From: Parvularculales bacterium
GTDB taxonomy: Bacteria > Pseudomonadota > Alphaproteobacteria > JAPOUT01 > JBAJNM01
Reading direction: 5' to 3'
Assembly (NCBI GenBank): GCA_036881865.1
Contig: JBAJNM010000012.1
Coordinates: forward strand, 1 to 46,146
Length of the DNA stretch: 46,146 bases
Shown here: piece by piece, positions 42,212 to 46,146 of the stretch
Layout: each line of letters starts with the position of its first letter
Numbering within the stretch: the first letter of the stretch is position 1
Notes under the pieces: generated by a model
The model's input: the letters and a program-made list of their open reading frames with translations, nothing else
Told to the model about the DNA's origin: nothing
Databases searched by the model: none
Position numbers and translations under genes: made by a program

Positions 42212-42853
42212 ATGCATAAACCAAGATTACCAGATTTTTTTCTCCTCACAGATGAAGCCAGAGGCGGCGACCCACGAGAAAGCATACGCGCCCTTGAAAC
42301 AAAATACCCAAGGGGGAGATCAAGAGGCGGTGTCATTTTGCGTCACTATAATGACCCCCACCGTGCCGAGCTAGCACAGGAATTATCCGCGCTGTGTCAC
42401 AAGCAAGGCCTTGTGTTTATTGTAGCCGCTGACCCCTCTTTAGCTTTATCGGTACAGGCGGCAGGCCTTCACTGGCCGCAATGGAAACTATCCTGCATGC
42501 CTTTAAAGATGTTTCATCCCCCCCGTTGGCTCATAACGGCGTCCGTTCATGATGCTGCCGCCGTTCGTGCTATCCGGGGTTTGAGGATTGATGCAACTTT
42601 GCTCTCCCCTGCTTTTGCTACTGATAGTCACCCCGATGCTCATCCTTTAGGGCCAGTGCGTTTTGCAGCTCTTGCACGTACACTCTCCATACCTGTTTAT
42701 GCGCTGGGAGGCATGACTCCCAGTACAATGAAAAGATTAAAGCCTTCCGGAGCTACAGGCTTTGCTGCCATCAGCGCTCTCACGCCGAAGAGACATTCTC
42801 ATACCCACGCGGAATATAACCAAACCGCTTCATCTGCTCATAATGCTCGCTAA
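42212..42853 (+). CDS. ThiE/TenI-like thiamine phosphate synthase family protein
   Basis: The TIM-barrel protein starts with LPDFFLLTDEA and has the later barrel motifs TASVHDAAAVRAI, LLSPAFATDSHPDA, LGPVRFAALARTLSIPVYAL followed by GGMTPSTMKRL and GATGFAAISAL. ThiE couples the thiazole and pyrimidine halves of thiamine; TenI-like members are thiazole tautomerases, and the two are hard to separate here. About 20 residues follow the usual family end (His/Thr-rich, reading antisense to the sulfotransferase gene), suggesting a lost original stop. It is divergent from yggS. Confidence 0.75.
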   Translation: MHKPRLPDFFLLTDEARGGDPRESIRALETKYPRGRSRGGVILRHYNDPHRAELAQELSALCHKQGLVFIVAADPSLALSVQAAGLHWPQWKLSCMPLKMFHPPRWLITASVHDAAAVRAIRGLRIDATLLSPAFATDSHPDAHPLGPVRFAALARTLSIPVYALGGMTPSTMKRLKPSGATGFAAISALTPKRHSHTHAEYNQTASSAHNAR

Positions 42854-43634
42854 CAATACGCTGCACCTGAGCCTTTGAAAGATGCTTCCGCCACTGGCTA
42901 TGGGTTCCACTACGAAAAAATGCCTCTGCATATTCGGAGCGCTCCTTAAAAGAGTGCTCTTTCTCTTGTTTTTGAAGAGACTTAAATGATGAATGATGAA
43001 TGGCCCGCTCAAGGCGAGCTTTTGGTGGATTAATCCCTAGAAAACTTACCAACCGCCGAAAGTGTTTGCGGGGCTTTTCCAGCATATCCTCGTAGCGCAT
43101 CACCAAGAGTCCGGCATGGGTATGAGCTGTCCAGCTTTTGACATGGGTAGACCATGACGCATGCATTTCCGGAATATGTTCCAACGTAGCCTCCGTACTT
43201 GAACCTTCATTACCAAGACGGTCAATGGCACCGTCAATATCCAAATTAAAATGATGAGTCATAGACAACACCACATCCAGCGGATTACGCACTACATAAA
43301 TGGCTCCCGTTGTTACATCCATATTGTGGAGTGGAACTCCGTGCCATTCGCCCAAATAATTGTGAGTTTTGACAAAAACGGAATCCGGAAAGGCCTGAGT
43401 GAAATCTGCCTGCCCCAAAGGCCTAATACGTGCGATATCTTCCTCACTGGCCTCTATCAGAGGGCGGTCCAAATGGCGTTGGTACCAAGCGGCATGCGAC
43501 TCCCCTAAGCAAAACTTGTCTAGTTCATTGATATCTGCAGGCCTACCTGTATCCCGCAAAAAATTGTGCAAAAAGGCCCGTACCCACGTATTGCCGGATT
43601 TAGGATAAGACGCCAGCCAAATCAAAGCGCCCAT
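42780..43634 (-). CDS. Sulfotransferase domain protein
   Basis: This cytosolic-type PAPS sulfotransferase begins with the 5'-phosphosulfate loop WLASYPKSGNTWVRAFL and has the 3'-phosphate segment AIYVVRNPLDVVLSMTHHF and a conserved MRYEDML followed by FRRLVSFLG. The acceptor is unknown, but a lipid or glycan is plausible. ATG 43634 is preceded by GAGAGG at a good distance. It is separate in type from the TPR-sulfotransferase at 39099. Its last 74 bases overlap the convergent ThiE-like gene. Confidence 0.88.
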   Translation of the reverse strand: MGALIWLASYPKSGNTWVRAFLHNFLRDTGRPADINELDKFCLGESHAAWYQRHLDRPLIEASEEDIARIRPLGQADFTQAFPDSVFVKTHNYLGEWHGVPLHNMDVTTGAIYVVRNPLDVVLSMTHHFNLDIDGAIDRLGNEGSSTEATLEHIPEMHASWSTHVKSWTAHTHAGLLVMRYEDMLEKPRKHFRRLVSFLGINPPKARLERAIHHSSFKSLQKQEKEHSFKERSEYAEAFFRSGTHSQWRKHLSKAQVQRIVSEHYEQMKRFGYIPRGYENVSSA

Positions 43635-43709
43635 CAGCAACCTCTCTTTTTCATTATCTCTTTTTGAATATAAACGCTACGGCTACTAAGGTCACCACAA
43701 AATGAGTTA

Positions 43710-45029
43710 TCACAAAACCAAGTCGCGCCTAAACCGTGCCACAAAAAAACCATCCATACCGCCCTGGTCTGTCAGATGACAAGGCAAGCTCCGTACATCG
43801 CCCTGCGGTGAAATTAGCACCTCCCCAAGACCCGTGATATTAATGTCGGTAATTTTGACAGGGTGACGCTGAAACTGAGGCTGGCGAGATAAAAAGTCTG
43901 CCGCCTGATACTCTCCCTCCTCCGGTTGCAAAGAACACACGCAATACAACAACACACCTCCGGGAGCGGTTAGAGTCGCCGCATGGTCTAGTAGACGTCG
44001 TTGCAGAGCTGCCATAGTTGTTACATCGTCAGGCTGTTTGAGCCACGCAATATCCGGATGCCGCCGCATAGTTCCGGTGGCGCTACAAGGAGCGTCCAAC
44101 AACACGGCACTAGCTTGTTTGGGCGGTGTGTCCGGTTGCCATTGTTCCGCATCTGCCATTACCAGCTGCGCCTCAAGGCAGAGACGAGAAAGATTAGTTG
44201 CCAACAGCTCAAGACGCCGGGCCGAAACATCAACGGCTGTCACATGGGCACCTAAAGCGGCCAGTTGCGCCGTCTTGCCACCGGGGGCGGCGCACAAATC
44301 GAAGATTTGCTGCCCTGCAACCGACCCCATAAGAGAGATTGCTATGGCGGCGGCGGCATCTTGCACCCACCACGCCCCTTCATTATAACCCGGCAACGCC
44401 TCTACCACTCCCCTGCGGGAAAGACGCAAAGTTGAACCCAACTGCACACCTTCCGGTAAAGATGCGACCGGGAACGATGAAGATGGTTTTACGGTAAGAT
44501 CTAAAGGCGGCTCTTCAAGATGGGCTTGTGCTATAGCACGGGAGGCAGTTTCACCATACGCACGGGCCCAACTGGCCATAAGCCAGTCCGGGGTATTGAG
44601 AGTAGCTTCATCTTGCTCAATTATAAGTTCCGGCCCTTCACGAACGGCAGCCCGAAGCACAGCGTTGACCAACCCCTTCCACGGTCGTGTGCGGGGATGA
44701 GCAGCAGCATGGACTACTGCTAAATTAACAGCGGCATGGGGAGCAGTGTTCAAAAATAAAATCTGGGCAAGCGCTACCCGCAAAATGCTAATCACTAAAG
44801 CCTGCCGCTGACCCAGAGGTTTTTTTATAAAAACATCAAGAAGCGCATCTAACTGCCCTTTGCGCCGTAAGACGGTAAGCGCTATAGCGCGGGCATGACC
44901 TCTATCGCGCCTTTCCAGAGAGCGGGTTATGAGACCAAACGCCTCACCATCCAGAGGTTTGCGCTGCGCCAAAACATGATGCACCAATTTGACGGCAGCA
45001 AGGCGGGTGGCTTGTCCAGCTTCTGTCAT
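43710..45029 (-). CDS. rsmB: 16S rRNA m5C967 methyltransferase
   Basis: An N-terminal NusB-like RNA-binding domain (about residues 1-140) is followed by a SAM-dependent m5C methyltransferase: FDLCAAPGGKTAQLAALG (SAM site), AVDVSARRL, LLDAPCSATGTMRRHPD and LLYCVCSLQPEEGE. The two catalytic Cys (PC and the CS of VCS) are both present. The architecture is that of RsmB/Sun. The gene follows the sulfotransferase gene on the opposite side of a 75-bp gap. Confidence 0.95.
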   Translation of the reverse strand: MTEAGQATRLAAVKLVHHVLAQRKPLDGEAFGLITRSLERRDRGHARAIALTVLRRKGQLDALLDVFIKKPLGQRQALVISILRVALAQILFLNTAPHAAVNLAVVHAAAHPRTRPWKGLVNAVLRAAVREGPELIIEQDEATLNTPDWLMASWARAYGETASRAIAQAHLEEPPLDLTVKPSSSFPVASLPEGVQLGSTLRLSRRGVVEALPGYNEGAWWVQDAAAAIAISLMGSVAGQQIFDLCAAPGGKTAQLAALGAHVTAVDVSARRLELLATNLSRLCLEAQLVMADAEQWQPDTPPKQASAVLLDAPCSATGTMRRHPDIAWLKQPDDVTTMAALQRRLLDHAATLTAPGGVLLYCVCSLQPEEGEYQAADFLSRQPQFQRHPVKITDINITGLGEVLISPQGDVRSLPCHLTDQGGMDGFFVARFRRDLVL

Positions 45030-45099
45030 ATTATCTTCAGGCTCCCCTCAGGATGTAGTATAAAGACGGCCTGAGACCGCCAACGATAAGATAACCGCC

Positions 45100-45285
45100 A
45101 TGGATAATACACCAAACTACAAGCGCCATCTGTCCGCAGTAGCCCAGCGAGCGCTGCAAGAAGCACAAGAGCGAGCCCGTTCCAAGACCACAACCCTCAC
45201 AGACAAAGAAACCGGCGGCCCTACAGGACCGGAACCTACCCACTATGGGGATTGGGAGCGCAAAGGCATTGCCAGTGATTTTTAA
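45100..45285 (+). CDS. DUF1674 / SDHAF4-like protein
   Basis: The 61-residue protein ends in GPEPTHYGDWERKGIASDF, the defining motif of DUF1674. The mitochondrial member SDHAF4 binds the flavinated SdhA and protects it before succinate dehydrogenase assembly. In alphaproteobacteria it is often next to rsmB, as here. Its TAA lies within a 7-bp hairpin (AGTGATT/AATCACT, 45274-45290) that may separate it from the convergent acsA gene. Confidence 0.9.
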   Translation: MDNTPNYKRHLSAVAQRALQEAQERARSKTTTLTDKETGGPTGPEPTHYGDWERKGIASDF

Positions 45286-45294
45286 TCACTCTCT

Positions 45295-46146
45295 CTAGTC
45301 GCTACGATTTTGTCTGTTCACAATTAAATCATCCACTACTGCCGGCTCAGCAAGAGTAGATATGTCGCCTAAATTAGAGAAATCATCCTCGGCGATTTTA
45401 CGCAAAATACGCCGCATGATTTTTCCGGAACGGGTTTTAGGTAATCCGGGTGCCCATTGAAGCTTATCAGGGGCGGCAATAGGCCCAATTTTCTCTCGCA
45501 CCCACAACACCAGCGCCTTGTGTAATTCATCATCAGGCACACAGCCTGCATTCAGGGTGACATAAGCATAAATGCCCTGACCTTTTATGTCGTGGGGATA
45601 ACCCACAACAGCCGCTTCTGCTACTTTTTCATGGGCCACAAGAGCACTTTCAACTTCCGCCGTGCCCATGCGATGACCGGAAACATTCAACACATCATCT
45701 ACCCGGCCAGTAATCCAGTAATACCCATCATCATCCCGCCTGCACCCATCACCTGTAAAATAACGCCCGGGATAAGCGCTAAAATACGTATCCGCAAACC
45801 TCTGATGATCACCATAAACCGTGCGCATCTGCCCAGGCCAACTCTCAGCAATACATAAATTGCCGGACCCCGCACCAGTAATCTCCTTACCTTCCGCATC
45901 TACCAATAAAGGTCTCACACCAAAAAAAGGACGGGTCGCCGACCCAGGTTTAAGCGCTGTTGCCCCCGGAAGCGGTGTTATTAAAATGCCACCGGTTTCC
46001 GTCTGCCACCATGTATCCACAATAGGGCACCGGCCTCCCCCTACCTCCCGGTGATACCACAACCATGCTTCCGGATTAATTGGCTCCCCTACCGTACCAA
46101 GCAATCTTAACGTGTCCCGCTTGGTGGCCTTAACAGGTTCCACCCC
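45295..46146 (-). CDS. acsA: Acetyl-CoA synthetase, C-terminal part (5' end outside the window)
   Basis: The fragment covers about the last 284 residues. Motifs are [23 protein letters not shown] (AMP-binding), [37 protein letters not shown] (hinge and C-terminal domain) and [12 protein letters not shown] with the regulatory acetylated Lys. It makes acetyl-CoA from acetate and ATP. The rest of the gene lies beyond the right edge. Confidence 0.96.
   Translation of the reverse strand, partial: GVEPVKATKRDTLRLLGTVGEPINPEAWLWYHREVGGGRCPIVDTWWQTETGGILITPLPGATALKPGSATRPFFGVRPLLVDAEGKEITGAGSGNLCIAESWPGQMRTVYGDHQRFADTYFSAYPGRYFTGDGCRRDDDGYYWITGRVDDVLNVSGHRMGTAEVESALVAHEKVAEAAVVGYPHDIKGQGIYAYVTLNAGCVPDDELHKALVLWVREKIGPIAAPDKLQWAPGLPKTRSGKIMRRILRKIAEDDFSNLGDISTLAEPAVVDDLIVNRQNRSD

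Overview
The window is bacterial chromosomal DNA, most likely from a free-living, probably marine, alphaproteobacterium. The evidence is gene content and order: ftsK-lolA-xth; a thioredoxin-TPR / Lon-N-like / Trm112 / UbiH-type block; glnK-amtB; RsmB; a DUF1674 (SDHAF4-like) protein; and acetyl-CoA synthetase. Nothing shows the genus. I saw no rRNA, tRNA or CRISPR array.

The right part (about 25.2-46.1 kb) is compact, conserved housekeeping DNA: thiol chaperone/protease-domain genes, a ubiquinone-type FAD hydroxylase, a PQQ- and haem-dependent alcohol dehydrogenase, nitrogen sensing and ammonium uptake, a DapC-type aminotransferase, cell-division DNA translocase, lipoprotein carrier, DNA repair, a response regulator, two sulfotransferases, an L,D-transpeptidase, YggS, a ThiE-like protein, RsmB and the 3' part of acsA. 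Several convergent neighbours overlap at their 3' ends.

The left part (about 1-25 kb) is accessory. At the left edge is a large lipoprotein with a subtilisin (S8) fold. All three catalytic residues and the oxyanion Asn have been replaced although the frame stays open for over 700 codons, and its well-placed start codon is joined to the body through a run of nine G that leaves it one base out of frame, as in a phase-variable locus. Next come a YCF48-like repeat protein and an AT-rich membrane protein of unknown function. Two acyl-CoA dehydrogenase genes then flank a mosaic of duplicated small cassettes: a decayed and an intact antitoxin/acetyltransferase-toxin module, and two tandem genes for small exported proteins whose sequence is divided by repeated PAHA motifs. 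The apolipoprotein N-acyltransferase gene lnt sits inside this mosaic. A retropepsin-like protease with an overlapping small partner gene follows.

From 13 to 21.7 kb is a catabolic set: alpha/beta hydrolase, SMP-30-type lactonase, Baeyer-Villiger-type monooxygenase, GH3 glycosidase, class-C-beta-lactamase-like hydrolase and a SnoaL-like protein, interrupted by a DUF1902/HicA toxin-antitoxin pair. A three-domain nuclease-exonuclease-helicase (TM0106 type) closes the accessory part. One dispersed repeat of about 115 bp occurs twice, each time leading into an accessory gene.

The strongest candidates for something undescribed are the switchable dead-protease surface lipoprotein at the left edge and the PAHA-segmented exported proteins at 6.8-7.7 kb. 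Both readings come from sequence inspection and need homologue searches and experiment.
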